Notes: a model not told the origin generated them from the sequence alone. 64,000 nt of DNA from Desulfotomaculum copahuensis (GCF_001655685.1 NZ_LYVF01000137.1:1-64000); one strand, 5' to 3'; positions 1-9,913 are shown, counted from the stretch's first letter. A program made the numbers and translations.

Positions 1-207
1 GACGCCGCCCCCACCGCCCCCGCCGCCCATCGCCCCGGGAATCAAAACCTGCGTCTCCAGGCGGATTTTATCCCCCGGCGCTTCGTCCACGGCGGTGAGC
101 AGCACAATGCCTAGGTCCTCCACTTCCCGGTGGTCCCAACAGCCGGGCAAAAAGAGAAACAGCAGTGCCAGGGCGGTTAACCGCAGGCCCCTGCTAGCGC
201 GGCCCAT
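1..207 (-). CDS. gerAC: Ger(x)C-type spore germination lipoprotein, partial
   Basis: N-terminal 69 residues of a protein that runs off the left edge. The start ATG is at 207. A hydrophobic signal segment ends in a lipobox-like LPGCWD; Cys23 would be lipidated. The CWDxRE motif right after the Cys is typical of the C subunit of GerA nutrient-germinant receptors, which sits on the outer face of the inner spore membrane. The gene overlaps the end of gerAA by 14 bases, as expected for translationally coupled receptor subunits. A Gly-rich run near the window edge is unusual but lies in the partial end. Assigned from motif and neighbour. Confidence 0.8.
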   Translation of the reverse strand, partial: MGRASRGLRLTALALLFLFLPGCWDHREVEDLGIVLLTAVDEAPGDKIRLETQVLIPGAMGGGGGGGGV

Positions 208-1855
208 CCCGGCCGCCCCCTTTTCGCCCGCCGCCGGGCGCTGGCGGATGGGGCATCAATCCCGGTGTCTGGCGCCGCCGGTCGTCCCGGACCAGTTCCT
301 CCGGACGGTTGTCCATCGCCCACCAGGGCGCCCGCCAGGCCACATCCTTCAGGTCCCCGGCGTGCAGCGGCGCCAGCGGGGCCAGATAGGGCACGCCGAA
401 GGAGCGCAGGGAGGCCATGTGCACCAGGATGACCAGCATGCCGATCATCACTCCGAACAGGCCCAGGGTGGCCGCCAGGATCATCATCGGAAAGCGCAGC
501 AGGCGCGTGGTGATGGCGATATTGTAGCTGGCCGCGGCAAAGGAGGCGATGCCGGTCAGGGCGACCACGATCACCATCAGGGGGGAGACGATGCTTGCCG
601 ACACCGCCGCCTGGCCGATCACCAGGGCACCCACAATACTTACCGCCTGGCCGATATTGCGGGGCAGGCGGATGCCGGCCTCGCGCAGCACTTCAAAGGT
701 GAATTCCATCAGCAGCGCCTCCACGAAGGCCGGAAAGGGCACCCCCTCCCGGGAGGCGGCTACGCTGATTAAAAGACGGGTGGGAATCATCTCCTGGTGG
801 TAGGTGGTCACGGCGATATACATGGAAGGAAGCAGCAGCGAAGCGACGAAGGAAATATAACGCAGCCAGCGGATGACCGTGGAAAGCTGCCAGCGCTCGT
901 AATAATCCTCCGGCACCTGCATAAAAAGGACAAACTCCGCCGGTACCACCAGCACAAAAGGTGTGCCGTCGGTGAGGATGGCCACCCGCCCCTGCAAAAG
1001 CGCCGCCGCCACCCGGTCGGGCCGCTCGGAATGGAAGACCTGGGGGAAGGGCGAATATGGCTGGTCTTCAATTAATTCTTCTATGTAACCGCTTTCCAGA
1101 ATGCCGTCAATCTTGATCCGGGACAGCCGTTCCTTGACCTCGCGCACCAGTTCAGGCGCGGCCAATCCTTTGATGTAAGCAATCTCCACCACCGTGCGGG
1201 TGTCCCGGCCCAGTTCGGTGCCCTCAATCACAAAATTGGGAGTGCGCAAAGAACGCCGGAGCAGGGAAGTGTTGGTGCGGATCTGCTCGGTGAAGCCGGT
1301 GCGCGGCCCGCGCACCACGCCTTCACTTATCGGTTCCTCGATGGCCCGTACCGGCCCGCCTTTCACATCGGCCAGCAGCGCCCGGTTACAGCCGTCGATG
1401 AACAGTCCGGCCGTGCCGTAAAGCACGCCGTCCAGCAGCTGAAAGATGTTTTCCGCTTCCCGCACCGTGCCCACGTTGATCATGAATTCCTTGAGTACGG
1501 CAAACAGCCCGCTCCGGCCGTCAACGGCGGCCATGCGCGATTCCAGGGTAAGTCCCTTGATCAGCGTGTCATTCAGGGCGCTGTTGTCCACCATGCCGTC
1601 CACAAAAATCAGTCCGGCCCGGGTGTTGCCACCCGCGCCCAGGCGCAGTTCCCGGAGCACCAGGTCGCTGTTCCGCCCGAGCATCTCTTTGATCAGCGCC
1701 AGGTTGTCGTCCAGACGGGCGCTCACAGGCATTTTTTTCAATTCTTCCGCCTGATGGGTCTCCTCCCACTGGGCGCCGGAATGCCGGAAACTCCGGCCGT
1801 CATTTTTTTGCCCCTGCGTCAACAGGCGGGAAAAACACCTGAGCATCCTGGACAA
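194..1855 (-). CDS. gerAA: GerA family spore germination protein (A subunit)
   Basis: About 553 residues, the usual length for GerAA/SpoVAF proteins. The first ~310 residues are soluble. The C-terminal part has several membrane segments (starting around WLRYISFVASLLL, then a cluster from the ALVIGQAAVSAS stretch to the VILVHM segment). Membrane-bound germinant receptor subunit of the spore inner membrane. An ATG at 1879 is in frame, but a TTG at 1855 sits six bases behind a GGAGGGG ribosome binding site, so I prefer it. Followed by gerAC with a 14-base overlap. A gerAB-type permease subunit is not seen on this side of the operon. Confidence 0.85.
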   Translation of the reverse strand: MSRMLRCFSRLLTQGQKNDGRSFRHSGAQWEETHQAEELKKMPVSARLDDNLALIKEMLGRNSDLVLRELRLGAGGNTRAGLIFVDGMVDNSALNDTLIKGLTLESRMAAVDGRSGLFAVLKEFMINVGTVREAENIFQLLDGVLYGTAGLFIDGCNRALLADVKGGPVRAIEEPISEGVVRGPRTGFTEQIRTNTSLLRRSLRTPNFVIEGTELGRDTRTVVEIAYIKGLAAPELVREVKERLSRIKIDGILESGYIEELIEDQPYSPFPQVFHSERPDRVAAALLQGRVAILTDGTPFVLVVPAEFVLFMQVPEDYYERWQLSTVIRWLRYISFVASLLLPSMYIAVTTYHQEMIPTRLLISVAASREGVPFPAFVEALLMEFTFEVLREAGIRLPRNIGQAVSIVGALVIGQAAVSASIVSPLMVIVVALTGIASFAAASYNIAITTRLLRFPMMILAATLGLFGVMIGMLVILVHMASLRSFGVPYLAPLAPLHAGDLKDVAWRAPWWAMDNRPEELVRDDRRRQTPGLMPHPPAPGGGRKGGGRDGPR

Positions 1856-2055
1856 AGGCCACCCCTCCACCGAATGCAAACAATGTAGACATGTGGTATT
1901 ATGGGTTGCCGGCGGCTTTTTTATCCAGAAACAGGGCGTTCATTTACGACGTAGGGACGGCGCCGGAGCCGGACATAAAAATTCAGCCGGCACCCGGCCC
2001 ACTGCGCACCAAACACGGTAAATTTTTTGAACGCAACCACAAATGAAAAACCGGC

Positions 2056-2108
2056 GGCCGTACCTCGCCGCTCCAATGCTCCGGTACGGCCACCGCCTTC
2101 AAGAGCGG
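2056..2108. repeat. Dispersed hairpin repeat, copy 1
   Basis: Inverted arms GGCCGTACC (2056-2064) and GGTACGGCC (2083-2091) are followed by ACCGCCTTC-A-AGAGCG. The same unit recurs at 9941-9977 with a 3-base loop instead of 18 bases. It lies between gerAA and folC, just after the folC stop. No T-run follows, so it is not a simple terminator. Confidence 0.6.
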
Positions 2109-2119
2109 CCGTTTTCACA

Positions 2120-3661
2120 TTACGTCAGGGTGGTGAACTGCTCCCGCGCTTCGGCCACCATATACAAAGAACCGGTGATACAGACCACCTCGCCGGGGCG
2201 GACCAGGGCCATCCCCTGGCGCACTGCGGCCGGGATTTCTTCCACCGTATAAACCTCGTGCACATAGCGCCGCGCCTCGCCGGCCAGGCGCTGCCAGTCG
2301 CCGGCCCGCGGGTTGTTTGGCCGGGTAACCACCACCGCCCGGGCGCGGGGGGCCAGTTCGGACACCACCCGCGCCCGTTCCTTGTCGCCCAGCATGCCCA
2401 GCACCAGCACCACCCCCCGGCCGGGGAAATAGTCGTCCAACGCCCGGCGCAAACTTCTCGCCCCGTCGTAATTATGGGCGCCGTCAATAAGCACCAGCGG
2501 TTCCTCCCGTACAATCTCCAGCCGGGCCGGCCAGCGGGTGGCCGCCAGGCCGGACGCTATGGCCTGCTCACTGACCGGCCAGCCCTGCTCCCGGAGCAGT
2601 TCCACCACCGCCACCGCCGTGGCCGCGTTGGCCAGTTGATGGCGGCCGAGCAGGGGAATGTAAAGCTCCCGGTGTTGACCGGTCAGCCCATCCAGGGACA
2701 GGTACTGTCCGCGCAGGTCAAACCCGCCCTCCCCCTGCCGCCAGGTAACCACCCGTGGCGGGGGGGAACCGGCGGCATTGCCGGACGGCCTTTCATCACC
2801 GTCTGCACTCGCCCGGCCGTCAATTTCCCCGGCATCAGGTGGCGCCGGACGGACCGCCGCGCTATCCGGTCCGCCCGTTGATAACATGGAACAGGCCGGC
2901 GCATTGGTTGACCCGCCGGACGGCGCCGGACCGCCATCCGGAAATATGGTTTCATCCGGCGGCGCGGCATAATCCGCCACACCCTCATGTGCTTCCAGCA
3001 CCCGCACCAGGGGGGCGCCTTTTTCCCGGCAGGCCTGCCGGATCACGTGCCACGCCTCCCCCTGCGCGGCGGTGACCATGGGCACCCCGGCTTTGGCGAT
3101 GCCGGCTTTGACGCCGGCAATTTCCCGGATGGTGTGGCCCAGGTAATCCATATGATCCATGGCCACATTGGTGATCACTGTGACCAGCGGTTTTTCCACC
3201 ACGTTGGTGGAGTCAATTGCCCCGCCCAAACCCACTTCCAACACCAGGAAATCCACTTTTTCTTCCCAAAAATAAAGAAAAGCGGCGGCGGTGCTCACCT
3301 CGAACTCGGTGGGCTGCTCGAAGCCTTCCGCCACCATTGCTTCCAGGTGCGGCCGCAGTTGCGTGATCAATTCCGCCACCCGTTCCCGTCCGATGGCCAC
3401 CCCGTTAATGCGGTAGCGTTCAGTATATGAGTGCAGGTGCGGTGAAGTAAAGGTGCCGGCGGTATAGCCGGCCTTTTCCAGCATAGCGGCCACCATGGCC
3501 GTCACGGAACCCTTACCGTTGGTGCCGCCGGTATGAATCACCCGCAACCGCCGCTGGGGGTCTCCCAAACGGCGAAGCAGTTCTTCAACCCGTCCCAGCC
3601 CGAAGTTGAAACCGAACTTGGTCAACTCCTGCAAATAGTTCATCGCTTCATCATATTGCAA
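2120..3661 (-). CDS. folC: Folylpolyglutamate synthase / dihydrofolate synthase
   Basis: ATP-dependent ligase that adds glutamate to folates (and to dihydropteroate if bifunctional). The N-terminus carries the family signature KFGFNFGLGRVEELL, then the P-loop GGTNGKGSVTAM and the GLGGAIDSTN motif. Start chosen at TTG 3661: a GAGGTGA site lies just upstream and the resulting YDEAMNYLQEL start matches family N-termini; the longer ATG frame from 3784 adds unrelated residues. At 513 residues it is about 75 longer than usual. The extra length is a Pro/Gly/Ala/Ser-rich insert (DNA 2753-2974) between the ATPase part and the C-terminal domain. Single gene, divergent from the chemoreceptor. Confidence 0.92.
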   Translation of the reverse strand: MQYDEAMNYLQELTKFGFNFGLGRVEELLRRLGDPQRRLRVIHTGGTNGKGSVTAMVAAMLEKAGYTAGTFTSPHLHSYTERYRINGVAIGRERVAELITQLRPHLEAMVAEGFEQPTEFEVSTAAAFLYFWEEKVDFLVLEVGLGGAIDSTNVVEKPLVTVITNVAMDHMDYLGHTIREIAGVKAGIAKAGVPMVTAAQGEAWHVIRQACREKGAPLVRVLEAHEGVADYAAPPDETIFPDGGPAPSGGSTNAPACSMLSTGGPDSAAVRPAPPDAGEIDGRASADGDERPSGNAAGSPPPRVVTWRQGEGGFDLRGQYLSLDGLTGQHRELYIPLLGRHQLANAATAVAVVELLREQGWPVSEQAIASGLAATRWPARLEIVREEPLVLIDGAHNYDGARSLRRALDDYFPGRGVVLVLGMLGDKERARVVSELAPRARAVVVTRPNNPRAGDWQRLAGEARRYVHEVYTVEEIPAAVRQGMALVRPGEVVCITGSLYMVAEAREQFTTLT

Positions 3662-3838
3662 CTGAAAGTCACCTCGGTTGTTATTGCTGCCGCTTTTGAC
3701 GGAAACCGGCGGGCCATACCGGTACAAACCGCCAGCGCTTTTATAAAGCGTCAAACCGGCCGGCCGCAACCCGGCAGGCATCACGGGCCGGCCCGGTGCA
3801 AAATATTAACTCACTCTTACATTTTCGACGTGTAATAT

Positions 3839-3865
3839 TAAAGTCCTACAAATTATTGCCGATAA
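3839..3865 (+). promoter_or_regulatory. Sigma-D (sigma-28) type promoter
   Basis: TAAA at 3839-3842, a 15-base spacer, then GCCGATAA at 3858-3865. This is the full consensus of flagellar/chemotaxis sigma factors. It points at the chemoreceptor gene, whose start is about 117 bases downstream of the expected transcript start. The rest of the 3662-3989 intergenic stretch shows nothing else I can name. Confidence 0.85.
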
Positions 3866-3989
3866 TATCTTCATGAAGCCACGGTTTACTTTGACAGCTT
3901 TTTTACCATTGACGGAAAATTCTACAGGATTTTGCTCATCCCTGGCGAAAAACATAAAACAATGCAAATTAGATACTGGAGGGGGTCAA

Positions 3990-5123
3990 GTGGGGAAATT
4001 AAGGCTGAAACTTGTTTTATGGAGCGGGGTACTGGCCCTGGTGGCGGCCGCGGCCACCGGTGCGGGCGCCCGGCTGGGCGGCGGCGCCTGGCCGTTTTTA
4101 CTGGGCGGCGCGGCCGCCGGTGTGCTGGTGACCGTAATAGCAGCCCTGCTGATTTATTCCTCCTTGCAATCCACCGTCGACATGGCTATCGACAAAACCG
4201 GCCGGGCCATCAATGGTGATCTGACCGAGCGCATCGAGGAAAAAAATTTCGGCTGGGGCGAGGTAAACAGTCTGCTTACCAATATCCGCAAAGTTTTGAA
4301 AGGCGTTTATAAGTGGTTCGGGCTGGTGCGCGATTACTCCGAAAACCTCAACCGGGCCACCGGCCAGATCGTCGCCGGCACCGACCAGATCAGTACGGGC
4401 AGCCAGGAGCAGGCCGGGCAGGTGCAAAAGTTGCTGCAGGGCATCGAGCAACTGGCCGGCGCCGCCCGCAAATCAGCCGGGCGGGCGCGGGAAACCGCCG
4501 GCGTGGCGCGGGAAACCGACCGCACGGCCCGCCAGGGCGAACAGGCCATTGACCGGGTGGTGGCCGGGATGAAGTTGATTCATGAAAAGATCGCCACCTT
4601 GGATCACAACTCGGCACGCATCGGTGAGTTTGTCGGTTTGATTGAAAACATCGCCGCCCAGACCAACCTGCTGGCTTTAAACGCGGCCATCGAGGCAGCC
4701 CGGGCGGGGGAGCACGGCCGCGGCTTTGCCGTGGTGGCCGAGGAAGTACGCCAGTTGGCCGAAAATTCCGCCCGCTCCACCCGGGAGATCACCCAGTTGG
4801 TGGATAACATCCAGGGAGCCACCGGGGAAAGCGTGACCGCCGTGCAGCAGGGACTGGAGCTGACCGGCGAAGTGCAGGCGGCCTTCCAGCGCATTCTGTC
4901 GCAAATGGACGCCACGGTGGACAGTATCGGGGAACTGGAAGCCGCCGCCCAGGAGCAGGCGGCCAGCACGGAACAAATGGTGGGCGGCGTGCAGGCCATT
5001 GCCGCGGTGGCCGAGGAAGCGGCGGCCAGCTGCCAGCAGACGGCGGCGATCACCGGCGAATTGAACAGCCTGGCGGAAAAACTGCAGCAGGTGGCTGAAA
5101 TCTGGAAATTTGAAAAAGACTGA
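3990..5123 (+). CDS. Methyl-accepting chemotaxis protein without extracellular sensor
   Basis: 377 residues from GTG 3990, which follows a TGGAGGGGG ribosome binding site; longer in-frame starts lack one. Two membrane segments (about residues 7-30 and 36-58) are separated by only a few residues, so there is no room for a periplasmic ligand domain. The cytoplasmic signalling domain carries the highly conserved hairpin tip with [20 protein letters not shown] and [16 protein letters not shown]. It should form trimers of dimers with CheA/CheW and sense an intracellular or membrane signal. Transcribed from the sigma-D promoter at 3839. Ends at a terminator shared with valS. Confidence 0.92.
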   Translation: MGKLRLKLVLWSGVLALVAAAATGAGARLGGGAWPFLLGGAAAGVLVTVIAALLIYSSLQSTVDMAIDKTGRAINGDLTERIEEKNFGWGEVNSLLTNIRKVLKGVYKWFGLVRDYSENLNRATGQIVAGTDQISTGSQEQAGQVQKLLQGIEQLAGAARKSAGRARETAGVARETDRTARQGEQAIDRVVAGMKLIHEKIATLDHNSARIGEFVGLIENIAAQTNLLALNAAIEAARAGEHGRGFAVVAEEVRQLAENSARSTREITQLVDNIQGATGESVTAVQQGLELTGEVQAAFQRILSQMDATVDSIGELEAAAQEQAASTEQMVGGVQAIAAVAEEAAASCQQTAAITGELNSLAEKLQQVAEIWKFEKD

Positions 5124-5131
5124 GCACGCGA

Positions 5132-5166
5132 CAAGAGGACCCCGGTAAAGGGATCCTCTTTTTTGT
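5132..5166. terminator. Bidirectional terminator between the chemoreceptor gene and valS
   Basis: An AAGAGGA...TCCTCTT hairpin followed by TTTTTT on the plus strand. An A-run at the other side could serve valS on the minus strand. Confidence 0.7.
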
Positions 5167-5179
5167 CATCCCGGTCAGC

Positions 5180-7831
5180 CTAGCCGCGCAATATGCTCAA
5201 TCTTTTTTCCACCGCCCCGTATTTGACGGCCAGTTCCGTTTCTTTGGCCCGCTCCTTTTCCACCACCGCCGCCGGGGCTTTGGACAAAAAGGCGGCGTTG
5301 CCCAGCTTGCCCCGCACCCTGGCCAGGTCCTTGCCCAAAACGGCCAGTTCCTTTTCCAGCCGGGCCGTTTCCCGGTCCAGATCGATCAATCCCTTCAAAG
5401 GCACAAAGATCTCCGCCCCGCCGGCCACCGCGTGAGCGGCCTGCGCCGGCCTTTCCGCCAGCGCGGGCAACACCTGCAGCCGGCAGGCGGCCAACCCCTC
5501 GATATAGCCGGGCCACGCCACCGCCAGGCGGCGCAGGTTTTCCTGCGGCGCCACCAGCACGGCGTCGGCCTTTTTACCCGGCGGTACATTCATCTCGTTG
5601 CGGATATGCCGGATGGCCCGGATTATTTCCATCAGCGTTTCCATTTCCGCTTCGGCCGTCTGGTCGCGCTGTTCCGCCCGGTAAACCGGCCAGGGGGCGA
5701 GCATGATGGTCGGCCCCCGGCGGGGCAGGCGCTGCCAGATCTCCTCGGTGATAAAGGGCATGAAGGGGTGCAGCAATTCCATGGCGCCGCGCAGCACCCG
5801 GGACAGCACGTCGCGGGCCACCGCCCGGTCCTGCCGCGCGGCGGGACTTTCGTCCCTGGCGTAAAGACGGGGCTTGACCAGTTCAATATACCAGTCGCAG
5901 AATTCATTCCAGATGAATTCATAAAGCACGCGCGCCGCCTCGCCCAGTTCGTAGGCTTCCAGGTAGGCGGTCACGTCACGCACCACCGCCTGGTAGCGGC
6001 TTAAAATCCAGCGGTCGGCCAGGGTAAGCGCTTCATCCGGCGCTGCTTCCGGCTGATCATCGCCCAGGTTCATCAGGGCGAAACGGGAGGCGTTCCAGAT
6101 CTTGTTCGCAAAGTTGCGCGCCCCGTCCAGGCGTTCAAAGTGAAAGCGCAGATCGTTGCCCGGCGTATTGCCGGTGATCAGCATAAAGCGCAGGCTGTCC
6201 GCGCCGTGGCTTTCGATTATGTCGATGGGGTCCACGCCGTTGCCCAGCGACTTGCTCATCTTGCGCCCCAGGGCGTCCAGCACCAGGCCGTGGATGAAAA
6301 TTTCCCGGAATGGTACTGCATTCATGAAATTCAAACCGCTGAAGATCATACGCGCCACCCAGAAGAAAATGATATCCCGGCCGGTGACCAGCACGGAGGT
6401 GGGGTAAAAGTAATCCAGCTCCGGCGTCTTTTCCGGCCAGCCGAGCGTGGAGAAGGGCCAGAGGGCCGAGGAAAACCAGGTGTCCAGCACGTCCGGATCC
6501 TGTTCCAGCCGGCTGCCGCCGCAACGGCATTGCTGCGGCGCCTGCCGGGACACAATCATTTCTCCACAGTCCCGGCAATACCAGACCGGGATGCGGTGCC
6601 CCCACCAGAGCTGCCGGGAAATACACCAGTCCCGGATGTTTTCCATCCAGTTCAGATATATTTTGCTGAACCGTTCGGGCACAAAACGCAGTTCCCCTTC
6701 TCTGGCCGCCCGGATGGCCGGCCCGGCCAGGGGCTTCATGCGTACGAACCACTGGCGGGAAAGCATCGGCTCGATTACCGTCCGGCAGCGGTAGCAGTGC
6801 CCCACCGCGTGGCCGATGTCTTCGACTTTTTCCAGCAGGCCCTGTGCTTTTAATTCCCGCACAATTTGCTTGCGGCATTCCCAGCGGTCCATGCCCTTGT
6901 ATTCACCGGCTTCGTCCGTCATGCGGGCGTCCTGATCGATCACCTTCACCTGGGGCAGGTTGTGCCGCCGGCCCACCTCGAAGTCGTTCGGATCGTGCGC
7001 CGGGGTGATCTTCACCGCACCGGTGCCGAAGGCCGGGTCCACGTATTCATCGGCGATTACCGGCATTTCCCGGCCCACCAGGGGCAGGATCAACGTTTTG
7101 CCCACCAGATGCCGGTAACGCTCATCCTCCGGGTGCACGGCCACGGCCACGTCCCCGAGCATGGTTTCCGGCCGGGTGGTGGCCACGGTGAGCGAGCCGC
7201 CGCCTTTCACCGGATAGCGCACGTAATACAGCTGGCCGGGCTGATCCTGGTGCTCCACCTCAATGTCGGAAATGGTGGTATGACAGCGAGGGCACCAGTT
7301 GGTGATGTAGTAATCACGGTAAATCAAACCCTGTTCGTACAGGCGCACAAAAACCTCACGCACCGCCGCCGAGCAGCCCTCATCCATGGTAAAACGCTCC
7401 CGGTCCCAGTCGCAGGACGCACCCAACCGGCGCAGCTGGTGGGTGATCCGCCCGCCGTACTGCTCTTTCCAGGCCCACACCCGCGCCAAAAACTTTTCCC
7501 GGCCCAGGTCGAATTTGGTCAGCCCTTCTTTGGCCAGCTGCTCTTCCACTTTGGCCTGGGTGGCGATGCCGGCGTGGTCGGTACCGGGCATCCAAAGGGC
7601 GTTATAGCCCTGCATGCGCCGCCAGCGGGTGAGAATGTCCTGCAAGGTATTGTCCAGGGCATGTCCCATGTGCAGCTGCCCGGTCACATTGGGCGGCGGC
7701 ATGACAATACAAAACGGTTTTCGCGCCGCGTCCACCTTAGCATGAAAAAACTTGCCTTCTTCCCAGTAACGGTACCACTTGTCCTCCACCGCCCGCGGAT
7801 CATAAGTGGTGGGCATATCAAAACCGCTCAT
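5180..7831 (-). CDS. valS: Valyl-tRNA synthetase
   Basis: 883 residues, the normal bacterial length. Class I synthetase that charges tRNA-Val. The HIGH-type motif is HMGHA at residues 54-58 in the PPPNVTGQLHMGH context. The KMSKS loop is near residue 525. The editing domain carries TTRPETMLGD. A C-terminal coiled-coil arm typical of ValRS closes the protein. The neighbouring minus-strand gene upstream is a small membrane protein; a terminator hairpin at 7864-7892 lies in the leader. I do not see a convincing T-box there. Confidence 0.97.
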   Translation of the reverse strand: MSGFDMPTTYDPRAVEDKWYRYWEEGKFFHAKVDAARKPFCIVMPPPNVTGQLHMGHALDNTLQDILTRWRRMQGYNALWMPGTDHAGIATQAKVEEQLAKEGLTKFDLGREKFLARVWAWKEQYGGRITHQLRRLGASCDWDRERFTMDEGCSAAVREVFVRLYEQGLIYRDYYITNWCPRCHTTISDIEVEHQDQPGQLYYVRYPVKGGGSLTVATTRPETMLGDVAVAVHPEDERYRHLVGKTLILPLVGREMPVIADEYVDPAFGTGAVKITPAHDPNDFEVGRRHNLPQVKVIDQDARMTDEAGEYKGMDRWECRKQIVRELKAQGLLEKVEDIGHAVGHCYRCRTVIEPMLSRQWFVRMKPLAGPAIRAAREGELRFVPERFSKIYLNWMENIRDWCISRQLWWGHRIPVWYCRDCGEMIVSRQAPQQCRCGGSRLEQDPDVLDTWFSSALWPFSTLGWPEKTPELDYFYPTSVLVTGRDIIFFWVARMIFSGLNFMNAVPFREIFIHGLVLDALGRKMSKSLGNGVDPIDIIESHGADSLRFMLITGNTPGNDLRFHFERLDGARNFANKIWNASRFALMNLGDDQPEAAPDEALTLADRWILSRYQAVVRDVTAYLEAYELGEAARVLYEFIWNEFCDWYIELVKPRLYARDESPAARQDRAVARDVLSRVLRGAMELLHPFMPFITEEIWQRLPRRGPTIMLAPWPVYRAEQRDQTAEAEMETLMEIIRAIRHIRNEMNVPPGKKADAVLVAPQENLRRLAVAWPGYIEGLAACRLQVLPALAERPAQAAHAVAGGAEIFVPLKGLIDLDRETARLEKELAVLGKDLARVRGKLGNAAFLSKAPAAVVEKERAKETELAVKYGAVEKRLSILRG

Positions 7832-7863
7832 CAGATCTGTTCCCCTCTCTTTGGCCCGATCAC

Positions 7864-7892
7864 AAAAAAAACCCCTTTTACCGCCAGGGGTT
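7864..7892 (-). terminator. Terminator/attenuator hairpin in front of valS
   Basis: Minus strand: AAAACCCC, short loop, GGGGTTTTTTTT. It can end transcription of the upstream gene (8101-8559) or act as an attenuator 30-60 bases before valS. No T-box consensus was found next to it. Confidence 0.65.
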
Positions 7893-8100
7893 TTACAATA
7901 AACCCGGGGGCCGCATCAGCCCGTCATAAATGTTCACTCAGGCAATATATTATCTATTTTGCCCTCCGGTGTCAACCGCCGGCGCCCGGCGAATGTACCG
8001 CGCGGCAAAAACCGTTGCGGCCTGTTGGCATACATCCGCGCCCGGTACTGTTCTTCCCGGCCTCTTTTGCCGGCACTCAAACCGGTACCGCCCGTTGGCA

Positions 8101-8559
8101 TTACATTCCCCGCCGGCGCAGCCCGTCGCGCCGGCCGGGACGGCGGAGCACGGGCAGGTTGACCCCGGCCACACCGCCCACCATGCCCAGTACGATACAG
8201 GCGCCCAGGCGCTGCAGCAACCCCGGGATGACGGCGGCGCTGGCCAGGGCCAACAGGAACAGTGACGCGCCGTAAAGCGCCCCCACCAGGATGCCGTGCA
8301 GCCAACCCAGGCGGCGGGCCGCGTTGCCGCCGGCCAACCCGCCCAGGGCGGCCGCCAGCAGGTAGACGGCGGTCAGCAGGGCGGCAAAGTGGCCGGCCGT
8401 CCCGCCGGCCACAACGTTCCAGAAGGCGAGCAGGGCAAAAGCGCCCAGGGTCAGACTGAGCGCCCAGATCAGGCCCCGCCAGACCGCCCCCGGCGCCACC
8501 GGCCACCCCCCGCAGCCGCCAGACCGGTTCCACTGCACGATAGTCACTCTTTTGAACAT
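8101..8559 (-). CDS. TIGR04086/DUF3792-type small membrane protein
   Basis: 152 residues with four predicted membrane segments (for example LIWALSLTLGAFALLAFW, AALLTAVYLLAAALGGLAGG, ILVGALYGASLFLLALASA, ACIVLGMVGGVAGV). Length and the Gly-rich four-helix pattern resemble the YrzE-like TIGR04086 family of Firmicutes, whose function is unknown. A GGGGGGAT ribosome binding site precedes the ATG. Basic C-terminal tail. It lies alone between valS and a solute-binding protein gene. Confidence 0.6.
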   Translation of the reverse strand: MFKRVTIVQWNRSGGCGGWPVAPGAVWRGLIWALSLTLGAFALLAFWNVVAGGTAGHFAALLTAVYLLAAALGGLAGGNAARRLGWLHGILVGALYGASLFLLALASAAVIPGLLQRLGACIVLGMVGGVAGVNLPVLRRPGRRDGLRRRGM

Positions 8560-8836
8560 TTTTCATCCCCCCGTGGACAACCTTTTTATTCATACATATG
8601 CCTGTCCACCCGGAATATTCTTCTTTGGTTTCAACAAGCATTCATTGGCACCGGAAATTTAGTACCGGACATGGCAGCCCGGTAAAGTCAACATCAACAC
8701 CCGGTGAGGCCCATAAACCACCGCTGCACCCGCCAAAGGCCGATGGCATGCCGCCAGTGATTTTTGTCATGAAAGACTGATTGGCAAATAAATATATTTA
8801 GAGGAATATTAAGCCAATCCCCAGGGGGTGTATTTT

Positions 8837-9913
8837 ATGAAACGGTCGCGGCTGGTTCTGGCCGTATTGATTTTGTTAAGTGCGACCCTGGCAGCCGGCG
8901 CCTTTGCCGTACGGCCCTGGCACCGGGAGGAGCAGGCGGAGGCGCTCCGCCTGATCACCGGACCGCCTGCAATCGATTATTTACCCCAGTACATCGCCCT
9001 GGCCGGGGGGTATTTCCAAACAGAAAAACTTGCTTTGAAAATAACCACCGCCGCCAGCAAAGACGCCCTGCTGGCAGCACTGGCGAACGGCCACGCCGAC
9101 GTGGCACTCACCGGGCTGGAGGATGCCGTTTACTCCCGCGCCGTCGATGGCCAAAAAGCCACGGCCTTCGCCGCCCTTACAGATGCCGGCAACACTTTCC
9201 TGCTCGCCCGCAAGCCGCCCGAATCCTTCAAATGGACGGATTTAAAGGGGAAAACGGTCATTACCGGCCGGCCCGACAGCCGGGAAACGGTGCTGTTGGA
9301 AGGAGTCCTGCGCCGGCACGGCATCAAACCCAATCTGGATGTCACCCTGTATACAAATATCCCGGACGGACTGCGTGCCGGCGCTTTTGAATCCGGTTCG
9401 GGCGATTATATCCTGGCTGACGGGGCGCTGGCCAGCCGTCTGGAATTCCGCCGCCTGGGCACGGTGGCGGCATCGCTGGACAAGGAAACCGGAACGCTGC
9501 CGGCTCTGGTTTATGTAACCCGGACGGAACTGATCAATAACAGCCCCCGGGCATTGCAGCGTTTTACCAATGCCATTTACCGGGCACAGCTCTGGCTGGC
9601 CCGGCACGACGCGACAGAGGCCGCCGGCCTGGCCGCCCCCTACCTAAAGGGGATGAACCGGGAGGAAATAATCAAGCTGATCAACCTTTACCGGGCGCAG
9701 CAAACCTGGCCCGCCGATCCGGTCATCCGCCGGGACGGCTACAATGATTTCGTACAGTTGCTGGATCAGGCGCGGGAGATACCCCGCCCGGTGGACTACA
9801 GCCAGATGGTGAACAGCAGCTTTGCCGGCGCGGCGGTGACTAACATCCCCGATGTGCCGGAAGAAAAAAAAGAGCGCTGGTTCGACCCGCTCTTGAAAAT
9901 ATTCTCCTGGTAG
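8837..9913 (+). CDS. ABC transporter substrate-binding protein, NMT1/SsuA-like
   Basis: 358 residues. An N-terminal hydrophobic segment (residues 5-25) serves as signal or anchor. Then comes the SsuA/ThiY-like pattern: IDYLPQYIALAGGYFQTEKL, ALANGHADVALTGLED, DLKGKTVITGRPDS. The family binds small organic ligands such as sulfonates, nitrate or pyrimidines outside the cell. No permease or ATPase gene is adjacent, so this is an orphan binding protein. Start at ATG 8837, six bases after AGGGGGTG; a GTG at 8828 overlaps that site and is less likely. Confidence 0.7.
   Translation: MKRSRLVLAVLILLSATLAAGAFAVRPWHREEQAEALRLITGPPAIDYLPQYIALAGGYFQTEKLALKITTAASKDALLAALANGHADVALTGLEDAVYSRAVDGQKATAFAALTDAGNTFLLARKPPESFKWTDLKGKTVITGRPDSRETVLLEGVLRRHGIKPNLDVTLYTNIPDGLRAGAFESGSGDYILADGALASRLEFRRLGTVAASLDKETGTLPALVYVTRTELINNSPRALQRFTNAIYRAQLWLARHDATEAAGLAAPYLKGMNREEIIKLINLYRAQQTWPADPVIRRDGYNDFVQLLDQAREIPRPVDYSQMVNSSFAGAAVTNIPDVPEEKKERWFDPLLKIFSW

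Noticed and set aside
8075-8095. GGGCGGTACCGG-like string on the minus strand upstream of valS, reminiscent of a T-box
   Set aside because: It lies about 180 bases before the terminator hairpin, has no matching antiterminator partner, and no stem I or specifier could be recognised.
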